Positions 9,073 to 18,400 of a DNA stretch of 64,000 nt are shown here, one piece after another. Position numbers and translations under genes: made by a program. The DNA is from G963676655 sp963676655 (GTDB taxonomy: Bacteria; Verrucomicrobiota; Lentisphaeria; Victivallales; Victivallaceae), in the NCBI GenBank assembly GCA_963676655.2, contig CAXXKX010000003.1:1922001-1986000 (forward strand), given 5' to 3'. The notes below the pieces were generated by a model that made no database searches, was not told the origin of the DNA, and worked only from the letters and a program-made list of their open reading frames with translations. How positions within the stretch are numbered: the first letter of the stretch is position 1; the number at the start of each line of letters is the position of its first letter.

Positions 9073-10300
9073 TTGCCGGTTTCCGTTTGAAATTAAGAAA
9101 TTTAAAGCGCTTGAGAATCGCCGTATGCATATCGTGATTGATTCCCGGAATGGCTTCTTCAAGGGCGATATTGACCAGCAGAGCGATCGAAATCATGCAC
9201 ATAATCAGGTTGCTGCCGCCGTAACTGATAAGCGGTGCCGGCATTCCTTTGGTTGGAAGAGCCCCGGAAATTACTCCAACATTGATCAGGGCTTGCAAAA
9301 TTATCATGCAGGTCAGGCCGGAGCCGAGTAATACTCCCTGACGGTCCTTGACGTGCAGAACAATCTTGACGGCGTAAAACAAAAAACCGGCATAGGCCAA
9401 CAACAGCAGCCACATGCAGACCAATCCGAGTTCTTCACCTACAATCGCCAGAATGAAGTCATTATGTTTTTCCGGCAGATAATCAGCTTTCATCCGGCTG
9501 GCGAGAAAGCCCAGTCCGGTCCAGCCGCCGGAGCCCAGGGCCAACAATGAAAGCCAGAGCTGATAACCAGTGGTCTCCTGCACTTTTTCCGGGTCGATAT
9601 ATGAGGTGAGGCGGTCCCAGCGAACCGGGCTGAAATGTTTTACCAGCCAAAAGATGAGCGGCGGTCCGCCAATCAGTGGCGGCAGGAGCCAGCGCAAACG
9701 CATTCCGGCAATGAACAACAACAGCCAGATGACCGCGACAAGCAACAAGGTTACGCCAAGGTCTTTACCGATCAGGATAAACCCGACTACTATTCCGCAA
9801 AACAGTAACGGTCGGACTGGCCCGCGACGCCACAGCAGCAGATTATTGACATACCGGATATTTCGGGCCAGGTGTCGGGAAAGATAAAGGACAATGGATA
9901 GTTTGGCCAATTCCGACGGCTGAATGCTGAACCCGGAGCCGCCGATGGAAAACACAATCCAACGATGCGCTCCGTTGATTTCGCGACAGAAAAAATCGGC
10001 GAACGCCAGCAGAAACGCGGAAAAAATCATCAGGCCGAGACTCCATTCGGCAAACCGGCGATAGCCGATGACAAAGACTCCGATCCCGGCGCACAGGCCG
10101 ACAAAACTCCAAACCAACTGTTTGTGAAAAAGCGCGGCCCCGGAGGGATCGCTGCTGGTTGTCGAATACAGCATGGTCAACCCGAACAATTGGATTCCGA
10201 CTGCGATAATCAACAGCATCCGGGCGCTGTTTATAGGATTGTGTACGACTTCCTGTTCTTCAGGAGCCGCACCATCTCTTACCGCATTCAGATCAATCAT
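9065..10300 (-). CDS. ftsW: SEDS peptidoglycan glycosyltransferase FtsW
   Basis: Polytopic SEDS-family membrane protein of 411 residues that polymerises lipid II at the division septum. Membrane helices run through most of the protein. Family motifs seen are IQPSELAKL, the extracytoplasmic loop with GYQLWLSLLALGSGGWTG, and PLISYGGSN near the C-terminus. I call it FtsW rather than RodA because it is fused by overlap to murG, the usual division-cluster partner, while a second SEDS protein at 14239 looks like RodA. The first about 25 residues are acidic and cytoplasmic. Confidence 0.9.
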   Translation of the reverse strand: MIDLNAVRDGAAPEEQEVVHNPINSARMLLIIAVGIQLFGLTMLYSTTSSDPSGAALFHKQLVWSFVGLCAGIGVFVIGYRRFAEWSLGLMIFSAFLLAFADFFCREINGAHRWIVFSIGGSGFSIQPSELAKLSIVLYLSRHLARNIRYVNNLLLWRRGPVRPLLFCGIVVGFILIGKDLGVTLLLVAVIWLLLFIAGMRLRWLLPPLIGGPPLIFWLVKHFSPVRWDRLTSYIDPEKVQETTGYQLWLSLLALGSGGWTGLGFLASRMKADYLPEKHNDFILAIVGEELGLVCMWLLLLAYAGFLFYAVKIVLHVKDRQGVLLGSGLTCMIILQALINVGVISGALPTKGMPAPLISYGGSNLIMCMISIALLVNIALEEAIPGINHDMHTAILKRFKFLNFKRKPANG

Positions 10301-10307
10301 TTCACCT

Positions 10308-10628
10308 TTACCGGCTTTCAGCTTTTGTCATAAAAAGTCCCCAGATGAATTTGCCGGCAAAAAAACTGCCGACAGTGGAAAAACCCGCGGTCCAGCGACT
10401 GTTGATCTCGCCGGTAATTTCTTCTTTGGAGAAGCCGGGAAAGCTGGCGAAACGATACTTGCCCGTTAACTTTATTTCGGGATCAAGAATGATAATCAGG
10501 GTATGCTCATTGGCGCATATTCCTGTGACCGCGGCGTTTTCCCTTGCACAGGCTCTGTTCAGGGCATCGGAATATCCGGCCGGGTCTATGACTATTTCTT
10601 CAAGATTGAATTCAATGCATCTGATCAT
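10308..10628 (-). CDS. Small unknown protein between ftsW and UDP-sugar pyrophosphorylase
   Basis: I do not recognise this 106-residue protein. It starts with a 4-base overlap (ATGA) with the pyrophosphorylase stop and ends 7 bases before ftsW, so it is almost certainly translated as part of the cell-wall operon. The sequence is mixed alpha/beta, has no signal peptide, and ends with a mildly hydrophobic segment (about 82-100) containing two Gly-Phe-Phe-rich turns. There are Cys at 4, 27 and 38 but no metal motif. It may be a lineage-specific cell-envelope factor, judged only from position. Confidence 0.65.
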   Translation of the reverse strand: MIRCIEFNLEEIVIDPAGYSDALNRACARENAAVTGICANEHTLIIILDPEIKLTGKYRFASFPGFSKEEITGEINSRWTAGFSTVGSFFAGKFIWGLFMTKAESR

Positions 10629-12040
10629 TTTATGTAGATACCTTCCGGACTGTTTTCAAGTTCCGTCAAGCCGGAAGCGGCGCACCAGGCGGCGGCATCG
10701 GCATCATCAATAATTATGCGAGGAGATATTTCCACCGCGCAAGTTGGTTTGCAGTTGGCATCACGCGGTATTTTGACTCCGACTCTTTCCAGTCTGGCGC
10801 AATCCCGTTCGACCATCATTTCCCGGCAGCTTTCAACAGAATCGACACCGGTTTTATTTTTAGTCGGAGCGAACTCTTCGTTGCGGTCGGCTTCCAGAAT
10901 CACGGTTTTTTTCGCCAGCGGCAGGGCGTCGAAGATAAATGCTTCCAGTTTGACTGCATTGGGTTCTTCAGGAGACACCAGATTTCCGTCAGCGTCGATA
11001 TACGGGACTTTTTTGTCCGCCCGGTGCCACGGCAGTTCCAGGCGTCCGCTCGTGGTGAGGCGCTCGACGAATTCCAGGCTAAGGACATGGATTGCCGGAC
11101 TGCCGGCAATAAACGCAAGAGAACCGTCCGGGTTGGTCTGTTCCGCCAGTTCGTCCGGCAGGTCGCTGTATTCAATGATTTGCAAACGTCCTTTTGACAT
11201 GCAGAAGTTACCGAGTTTTTCATAGGGACCGGTTTTTGATAACATGATTGCGCTCATTTCCGATCCTTCAAGCGCGTGCAGCCCGATGAACAGGTCATTA
11301 ACAATGGAAACCAGCGGGTTATCGACCTGAAAATAGGAGATATATTCGACCCCGTCTTCTTTCATTTTCTTCAAACAACCGCTGTTATGAAGCGCCAGCA
11401 GAGTGCCGCCGTGCCCGTCCGGAGCCAGGGCCAGCGAGTCTTTAGCCGCCAGCAGCAGCTTGCCATCGTAACTGATTGCCGGCATCGTTCCCTGGGTAAA
11501 GAAAAATACCGTATCTGAACCCAGCCCGAAAAAATCATTTTCGGTGAAAAAATCAACGGTTTGCTGATGGTTTAAACCGCTGGTCATGATATACCAGTTC
11601 AACGCGGTATCATATTTTTCCCGGATCCGGGCAATGCTTTCAGCAAAATACTGAAACAGAGTTTTCCCTGAAACCGGGGCGATCGGATAAGTTCCTTTGG
11701 GGCCGTCGAACCCGAGTCTGGAACCCTGGCCGCCGGCGACCGTTAATGCCGCGACTTTTCCATTTGCTATCAGATCGCGACCGTTTTTTTCAGCCTTTTT
11801 GTAAAGTTCTTCCTGTTCTTTATTCCGGGGATGCAACGGAAAAAACGGAGCCGGAGATAGATCATTCGGAATTGAGGTTTCCGGTTTCTGCATGACATAT
11901 TCCTGAGCGAGTTCCGTCAGGTGTTCCAGATCAATGGCATCCAGCTGAGCCGAGAGTTGTTTTTTTCCGGTTTCATCGAGTTCATCCCAGAACTGCAGGA
12001 CCTGTTCCTGTCCATACTTTTTCAACATTTCAAGATTCAT
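10625..12040 (-). CDS. UDP-sugar pyrophosphorylase, UDPGP/UAP1-like
   Basis: Cytoplasmic nucleotidyltransferase of the UDPGP (PF01704) family, 471 residues, closest in layout to eukaryotic-type UDP-GlcNAc/GalNAc pyrophosphorylases. The nucleotide loop is LTVAGGQGSRLGF with GPKG at about 99-117, followed by sugar-binding segments such as YFQVDNPL. It makes UDP-HexNAc or UDP-hexose from UTP and sugar-1-phosphate; which one cannot be decided by eye. Its place at the head of an operon with ftsW and murG favours UDP-GlcNAc supply for peptidoglycan. An ATG start is preceded by AAGGAATTAAG. Confidence 0.85.
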   Translation of the reverse strand: MNLEMLKKYGQEQVLQFWDELDETGKKQLSAQLDAIDLEHLTELAQEYVMQKPETSIPNDLSPAPFFPLHPRNKEQEELYKKAEKNGRDLIANGKVAALTVAGGQGSRLGFDGPKGTYPIAPVSGKTLFQYFAESIARIREKYDTALNWYIMTSGLNHQQTVDFFTENDFFGLGSDTVFFFTQGTMPAISYDGKLLLAAKDSLALAPDGHGGTLLALHNSGCLKKMKEDGVEYISYFQVDNPLVSIVNDLFIGLHALEGSEMSAIMLSKTGPYEKLGNFCMSKGRLQIIEYSDLPDELAEQTNPDGSLAFIAGSPAIHVLSLEFVERLTTSGRLELPWHRADKKVPYIDADGNLVSPEEPNAVKLEAFIFDALPLAKKTVILEADRNEEFAPTKNKTGVDSVESCREMMVERDCARLERVGVKIPRDANCKPTCAVEISPRIIIDDADAAAWCAASGLTELENSPEGIYIK

Positions 12041-12198
12041 TGCAATACTTAATTCCTTTTTTGTTTTAAGAGATTACTTTATCAGAAAAGTTATATCAGG
12101 AACCGGAAAAGTCAACCGGAATTAAAACAGAATTAGACGTTTTAATCCAGCTCTCTACAGAGATTAACCATAAACAAATAAATAAATATTTACACGGC

Positions 12199-12227
12199 TT
12201 GCACAAACCATTTTTTTCGATTATATT
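12199..12227 (+). promoter_or_regulatory. Promoter of the HD-kinase-rodA group
   Basis: TTGCAC (12199-12204) and TATATT (12222-12227) are separated by 17 bases, 35 bases before the ATG at 12262. This also argues against using the TTG at 12199 as a start codon. Confidence 0.6.
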
Positions 12228-12261
12228 GAATTACATACAAAGACTATGCGGGTTAGGCAAA

Positions 12262-12858
12262 ATGGATTACAAAAGGCTTGAAAAGGATATCATAAAAAAG
12301 CTGCGGCAGGAATTGTCGTGCGAGTTATATTATCATCGGGCGGAACACTCTATTCAAGTAGTAGCTGACGCTGAAATTATCGGGAAATCGGAAAACATCA
12401 GTGAAGAAGAGATGACGCTGCTGAAAACCGCGGCTCTTTTGCATGATTCCGGTTTTCTCGAATGTCCCTGCCTGAATGAGCCGCTGGCTTGTGAAATGGC
12501 TAAAAAGATTTTGCCGGATTATGGGTACAAGCCGGAACAGATTGAGCAGGTTAACGGGATGATCCTGGCGACGGCAATTCCGCAAAATCCGAAATGCCTG
12601 CTGCAGGAAATCATCTGTGACGCCGATCTGGCCTATCTGGGACAAGGTAATATTGAGCCGCATGCGGAAAACCTGCGCCGGGAGATGGAGCATGTCCTTA
12701 ACCGGACTTTTACTGATATTCAATGGCTTGATTTTCAATTGGATTTTCTTGCCAAACATCATTTTTTTACTAAATATGCCCGTGAAAATCTTGAACCCGG
12801 AAAAGCGGACTATATAAATTCGCTGAAAGCGGAAAAAAAACTTCTCGAAGGGAAATGA
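12262..12858 (+). CDS. HD-domain phosphohydrolase
   Basis: Soluble HD-superfamily metal-dependent phosphohydrolase of 198 residues. Metal ligands are visible as H25/H29 in YYHRAEHS, the HD pair at 61-62 in LLHDSGF, and D120 in ICDADLAYLG. This family includes nucleotide and cyclic-nucleotide hydrolases; the substrate cannot be told from sequence. It is 6 bases upstream of the Ser/Thr kinase gene, so the two are co-transcribed. I chose ATG 12262 because the longer TTG start at 12199 overlaps the -35 box and adds only a non-conserved extension. Confidence 0.82.
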   Translation: MDYKRLEKDIIKKLRQELSCELYYHRAEHSIQVVADAEIIGKSENISEEEMTLLKTAALLHDSGFLECPCLNEPLACEMAKKILPDYGYKPEQIEQVNGMILATAIPQNPKCLLQEIICDADLAYLGQGNIEPHAENLRREMEHVLNRTFTDIQWLDFQLDFLAKHHFFTKYARENLEPGKADYINSLKAEKKLLEGK

Positions 12859-12864
12859 ACAGAT

Positions 12865-14214
12865 ATGCAGAAACTTACAAGCAACACCGTTTACCGGATT
12901 GTCAGCAAAATTGCCGAAGGCGGCATGGGGGCTGTCTATAAAGCGCAGAAGAGAGGCGCGGAAGGGTTTGAAAAAACCGTCGCTATCAAGACTTTGCTGG
13001 ACTGCTATTCCAAAGACCGTAAATTCATCGACAAATTTGTTTCCGAAGCAAAACTGGTCGCGAACCTTGTGCATGAAAACATCGTCCAGATCTATCAACT
13101 GGACCGTTACCGGGGCGAATACTTTTTCGTTCTGGAATTTGTCAATGGGATTTCCCTGTACAGTTTTATGGATTTTCTGGTCAAGGCCAGGATCCAGTTG
13201 CCGGAAAAACTGGCGGTCTTCATCGCCAGCCGTATCGCCCGTGGCCTGGCCTACGCGCACAGCCGCTGCGACTCCAATGGTGAACCGCTGTTTATCGTCC
13301 ATTGTGATGTTTGTCCGCACAACATTATGATCACGACAGAAGGTCTGCCGAAGCTGACTGATTTTGGTATTGCTAAAGCAAAAACCATGAGTAATGATGA
13401 CTCTGTTGCCGGAAAACTGCCGTTTATGTCGCCGGAACAGGCCAAAGGAAAAGAGCTGGATTTTCGTTCGGATATATACTCGCTTGGAACCGTTTTGTTT
13501 TATATGCTGGCAGGACGCAACTCAAGGCGTACAGATGTCGGTGTCAAAGACATTTTGCGGGAAGCTCAGGCCAATACCATTCACTGGGAATTCATGCCGG
13601 ATTCGGTTGATGAGGAACTGCTCGAAATTATTGCGAACATGTTGGCGACCGATCCGGATGACCGCTATCAAGACACTTCCGAGCTGGCTCGCAGTCTGGA
13701 ATATCATATCTATAAAGACGGCTACGGTCCGACTATTGTCACGCTATCAGAATATATGCGGGAACAGATGCCGGTGCTTTTTGATACTTCCGCCGGATAC
13801 AGCCAGAATGATTTGACGCCAACTCATATCCCGGATAAGGAAAGGACCCAGGAGGTAGAGCCTCTTAACGACAAGACCCAAATCATTTCGACTGAATCTT
13901 CCGGAACTCAGCGCATGAAAGGGATGCCGGAGCGTGATCAGAAAACTATGGTCTTTTTCCCCGGCAGCGGTAAAATGGAAAAAACCATGGTTTTGCCGGA
14001 GAATTTTTTCAAACAGGAAAAAACTCCTTCCATCTCACTGAGTTCCAGTAAAACACAACGCACGCTCAAACCGCCGACTCAAAATACCTCTAAAACAATT
14101 CCGCTGGAAAGATTGAAAGCCAAAAACGCGATGCCGGATAAAACCGAATTGATGAATAATGATATTCCCGAGCAAGATAAAACCGCAAAATTTGATCCTA
14201 ATGCCACAGACTGA
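12865..14214 (+). CDS. Soluble Ser/Thr protein kinase with repeated Lys-Thr tail
   Basis: Hanks-type kinase, 449 residues, no membrane helix. Kinase domain at about 8-285: glycine loop AEGGMGAVY (17-25), VAIK Lys42, helix-C Glu61, catalytic loop HCDVCPHN (146-153), DFG (166-168), SPE (189-191). The catalytic loop differs from the standard HRDxKPxN in two places: Arg is Cys147 and the catalytic-loop Lys is Cys150. The latter position is Ser in a group of bacterial kinases with HRDVSPxN, so activity is still likely. The tail (about 305-449) is disordered and holds eight K-T steps (338, 361, 374, 387, 397, 411, 427, 440), mostly in D/E/S-K-T-x form. It sits between the HD protein and rodA. Confidence 0.9.
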   Translation: MQKLTSNTVYRIVSKIAEGGMGAVYKAQKRGAEGFEKTVAIKTLLDCYSKDRKFIDKFVSEAKLVANLVHENIVQIYQLDRYRGEYFFVLEFVNGISLYSFMDFLVKARIQLPEKLAVFIASRIARGLAYAHSRCDSNGEPLFIVHCDVCPHNIMITTEGLPKLTDFGIAKAKTMSNDDSVAGKLPFMSPEQAKGKELDFRSDIYSLGTVLFYMLAGRNSRRTDVGVKDILREAQANTIHWEFMPDSVDEELLEIIANMLATDPDDRYQDTSELARSLEYHIYKDGYGPTIVTLSEYMREQMPVLFDTSAGYSQNDLTPTHIPDKERTQEVEPLNDKTQIISTESSGTQRMKGMPERDQKTMVFFPGSGKMEKTMVLPENFFKQEKTPSISLSSSKTQRTLKPPTQNTSKTIPLERLKAKNAMPDKTELMNNDIPEQDKTAKFDPNATD

Positions 14215-14238
14215 GTTTGATTACGACGGTTCGCGATC

Positions 14239-15480
14239 ATGATCAGCCTGCACAGATTTGCCCGGCAGAAGCCTGAAAAGCCGAATGTCTTCGTGAAATA
14301 TTTGTTTCTGTTTGATTGGCCCCAGGCAATCTTTATGTTTGCGCTGATCACGGTGGGTATTTTGTTCATATATTCAATCGGACACCAGGTCGGCGGGATC
14401 GCGGAACAATTCTGGTCCCGGCAGTTGCGCTGGCTTATCCTTGGAGTGGCGGCGTGGCTGGGAGCGGCTCTGATTGATTATCGCCGCTTGAAAGTGCTTG
14501 CTCTGCCGTTTTATCTTGTTTGTCTGGCCCTGCTGGCTCTTGTTCTGTTCAAGGGCACTGAGGTATTTGGCGCGAAACGCTGGCTGGTCTTCGGCGGCTT
14601 GCGTTTGCAGCCTTCGGAGCCGGCCAAGATCGCCACGATCATTCTGGTTGCGGCGATGATGGCGCTGTCCCGGTTTCGGATCAATAACTTTCTCCATCTC
14701 GGATATGCCGGAGCGCTGATTTTTCTTCCGTTTCTGCTGATCATGCTGGAGCCGGATCTCGGCAGCGCCCTGGTGCTGGCGCCGATTGGCGCGGTCATGG
14801 TTTTTGTTGCCGGCATGAAATGGAAATACATGTTGATTATTTCCTCAATCCTGCTTGGGGTTATTTCACTCGAAATTGCAAATGAAGTATATCAGGTTCA
14901 TCCGTTTCTGAAGGATTACCAGCGTAAACGCATTGAAGTATTCCTTAATCCGGAAAAAGACCTGCTGGGGCGCGGCTATAATCAGTTTCAGTCAAGATTA
15001 GCGGTCGGCAGCGGCGGGATGGCCGGGAAAGGTTTCGGCAACAGCTCCCAAAGCACTCTCGGATTTCTGCCGCGCAGCGTTTCCAACAACGATTTTATTT
15101 TTTCAGTGATTGCCGAAGAAACTGGATTCGCGGGATGCAGCGCTTTGGTTTTCTGCTATTTTTTATTGCTCTTGACCGGTTTGCGAACCGCGATTTCCGC
15201 CGGCAATCGGTTTGGTCAACTGCTTGCGGCGGGGATTACAACGCTGTTCTTCAGCCATATTTTCGTCAATATCGGCATGACGATCGGACTGATGCCGGTG
15301 ACCGGACTGCCGCTGCCTTTCTTGAGCTATGGCGGCTCGTTTCTGGTAAGTTCAATGTTCTGTCTGGGAATTCTACAGTCGATTCGGATTCACCGTGATG
15401 AAGAACCTGACGCTACTGCGCCGGGGGAGGCGGGACTATTCGATAAATCCTCCCGCCTGGCGAGGAAAGTTCAAGCTTGA
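14239..15480 (+). CDS. rodA: SEDS peptidoglycan glycosyltransferase RodA
   Basis: Second SEDS-family polytopic membrane protein (413 residues), most like RodA, the elongation-phase lipid II polymerase. Visible signatures are GAKRWLVFGGLRLQPSEPAK, GSALVLAPIG, GRGYNQFQSRLAVGSGG and PLPFLSYGGS near the end. It follows the Ser/Thr kinase by 24 bases with no strong ribosome binding site. Its last 68 bases overlap, tail to tail, the end of the large membrane protein on the other strand, an unusually long convergent overlap. No penicillin-binding protein gene is adjacent. Confidence 0.88.
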   Translation: MISLHRFARQKPEKPNVFVKYLFLFDWPQAIFMFALITVGILFIYSIGHQVGGIAEQFWSRQLRWLILGVAAWLGAALIDYRRLKVLALPFYLVCLALLALVLFKGTEVFGAKRWLVFGGLRLQPSEPAKIATIILVAAMMALSRFRINNFLHLGYAGALIFLPFLLIMLEPDLGSALVLAPIGAVMVFVAGMKWKYMLIISSILLGVISLEIANEVYQVHPFLKDYQRKRIEVFLNPEKDLLGRGYNQFQSRLAVGSGGMAGKGFGNSSQSTLGFLPRSVSNNDFIFSVIAEETGFAGCSALVFCYFLLLLTGLRTAISAGNRFGQLLAAGITTLFFSHIFVNIGMTIGLMPVTGLPLPFLSYGGSFLVSSMFCLGILQSIRIHRDEEPDATAPGEAGLFDKSSRLARKVQA

Positions 15481-18400
15481 AAAACTGCGGCAGACGATCG
15501 ATTAAGGTCTGTTCAATCACCGGAAAACCTTCTTTTGTCGCCGGCAGATATCTTCTTTCGGCCGGATGCATAGCAAAGACAACCAGATATTCCGCGCCGG
15601 AATTAAACAGGTTTTCCAGCCATTGCTTCGGATTCGGCTTTTTGCGATATACCGCCGGTTTGTGGTATTTGTACCGCTTCGGGTCTTTCTCCCAGAATTC
15701 GTAAAAACCGTCTTCCTGATTGCCGGAGATATTACAGTAAAAAACTTCATTCGCCAGATTCGGGCCAGTCAGCGTATAAGGAATATTCAGCCCGGTGTAC
15801 GCGATCTTCAGCGGAGTTGGCCGAGGCGTGTTAAACGGAGCGAAAGTTTTCCACCACATTCCGAAGTCGCCTTTTACCAGACAGCGAACCCTCATTTGAT
15901 CCGATTCGCGCATCGCTGAAAATAATGCGATTAACAATAATATGGCGGTCAGGTAATACCGTTTGGTCCTGAGTACCAGAATTACCGCCGCGGCTAGAAG
16001 TATCAGCAGCCAGACCGCGGGCCACCAGGTCAGGCCGTTCAGAGCTTTGTACATTCTGCCGGCATTGCCGCCACAGTAGAACATCAGCGCCCCGGCGTAA
16101 ACGACAAATCGTGCGTTTAAAGGCAGTTTGTCCAGCAGCAGACTTAAACCGAGGAACGCCATTGCCAGCGTCGGGAACAAAAACCTGATTTGCTGATTAT
16201 GCGGAATAATAAAATAATAAACCAACAGCCATATCAACCCCAGAATCATAACAATCAGATTGTTCCGTTTATCGGTCTTGCCGGAAAACTGGTTAATGAG
16301 CAAGCCGATCAGACCGATAACCAATACCCCTCCGGTTAAATAAGCGCAATCATGGAAAAACTGTCGCGCTAACAGCGAGACATCGGTGATGTAAAATTCT
16401 CCGGCCCGCAAAGCGTCTTCACCATATGCTCCCGGAAAGATATTTATCCGCCCTAGCGAAACCTCGGCAGGGAAAAGCGGACTGCCGTATTTCAGTAGGT
16501 TGAAGATGTACCAGAAGCCGCCGCCGATGAACATCAGGCCTAAGACGCCGGGAGTCCCGGTCCAGCGTTTTCGCCATAAGAGTAGAAGCAGCAAGGCTGC
16601 CGCAACGATGCCGCCAAACGGGGCATATGCCGTTTTTGCTCCGACCGCCAGTCCCAAACACAGGCCGCCGCATAACGCCGGCAAAAGCTGTTTATCTTTC
16701 AAGCATCGCAGGTAATAATAAACCCCGCCGGACAGAAAGGCCAGCGCCATGATATCCACATCGGATGAAAAAGCTTTGTCCATGATGAACGGAGCCGACA
16801 TAAACAATGCCGCCGCTCCGCAACGCGCGGTTAGACTGCCATTGAGTTCCCGGCATATTTCAAACAGCGCACAAGCGGCAAAAAGCAGATATGCCAGTGA
16901 CAGCACGTTCAGCAGCAAATCCCGGTGCATCAAAGTCATTATCGCGGCATAAATCAAGCCGCCGTTTTTCGGGGCATAGGCCGCGGCGTTATCCCCGAAC
17001 ACTGTCGGGACATGAAAAATTTCCCCGGCCTGCATCCAGCGGAGCGGGATAAACAGATGATAGGTCATTGAATCCCAGGCGTTCGGGGTGAACGGTAAAA
17101 ATACCGCCAGTCGGCAGAGAATCAGGATGCCGGGAATCAGGAACAGCCAATATTCTTTTTTAAATTCGATCCGGGACATTTTCAGGATCGGCCCCGGCTG
17201 CCGTACCAGCAGCCATAGCGCGGGAATCACCGGAATTGCGGTCAAACAGTAAGATCTGAGAATGCCGAGAGTTCCGGTCAGCAATACCGCCAGCATTGCA
17301 AACAGTGTCATTGCCATGACATAGAACATATAGGTTTCGGTCGGACCGGCTTTCGACTCCGCGAACAACCAGCCGCCGCAACGTCCCGCCAAATAAAAGA
17401 TTGATATAGCGAACAAGCCAAGATACAATACCGGGACAACATAATTTTCCGCGAACAATGTCAACGGTCTCGTTTGACGCGGCTTCATAAATGAAGGATT
17501 GTCCGGTGTCGGTTTGCGTAACCGCCCCATGTTCATCAACGCTTTCGGCAGATAATATTTTACGGTGTCATGATCGTAAAGGCCTGACTCGAATGCTTGT
17601 TTAGGACCGCCGAATTCATAAAGAATGCAAAGCAGATTGGCTTTGAGCGGACTTTCGATTTTAACGTCGATCGCCTTTTTATTGGTAGAGGCGCCTTCCG
17701 CGCAGACCGGCCACGGATTGTATGCCCCGATCGCCGATGTTATCAGCCCGACAGCCAGCAGCGGCCAGGCAATGATCATAAAGAATTTTTTCGCGTCTTG
17801 CAGAAGCCATTTGCAGATTACCAGATAAAGGATCGGAATGATCGGAATCAGGAACCTGAAGCCGTAAGCCCAGCCGCCGTAGTCGCCGGTAAACAACGCA
17901 TAGAACAGGATTGTTACGCCGCAGGCAATCAGAAACCAGCGTAATGCGCCTTTGGGAAAACAGCCTTTCGGAATCAGCATTGCCGGAAAGATCAACAATA
18001 GAAATGGCAGATGTGAAAACAGGCCGCGCGCACCTAGCATTATATTGAAGAAGTAGATAAAATAATTTTCCGGCCGCCGCAGTCCGGCGAAATCCGTCGA
18101 ATGGATGTTGCCCTTGAAACTGTAAGCGTCTTTGATCAGATAAACCGGCAGGATATTGCCCCAGCCGCAGTAATCTAATGCCGCCATCGCCACCGCCGGG
18201 ATCAGACCGCCAACGAAGAACAGCCCAAGAATTTTCCAGCGTTGTTTGCCTCCGGATGCAAGCAGGCATATCATTGTCGCCAGAGAAAATATTCCGCCGA
18301 CCGGATTTTCCACCGCGCACAGCAAGCCGCCGGCCAGCCCGGCGAAAAACGCGATTAAAGATGGATTCTTTTCCCCGGGATCTGTTGCTTTTTCCGTCAT

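Noticed and set aside
9073..9162. Longer MurG start
   Set aside because: It would overlap ftsW by nearly 100 bases and add residues ahead of the normal MurG N-terminus.
12199..12261. TTG start of a longer HD protein
   Set aside because: The TTG is the first part of a TTGCAC / TATATT promoter with 17-base spacing, and the added residues are not conserved in type.
12325..13320. 331-codon open frame on the minus strand
   Set aside because: It lies fully opposite the HD-protein and kinase genes, whose motifs are unmistakable. It has no recognisable domain or ribosome binding site, so it is a shadow frame.
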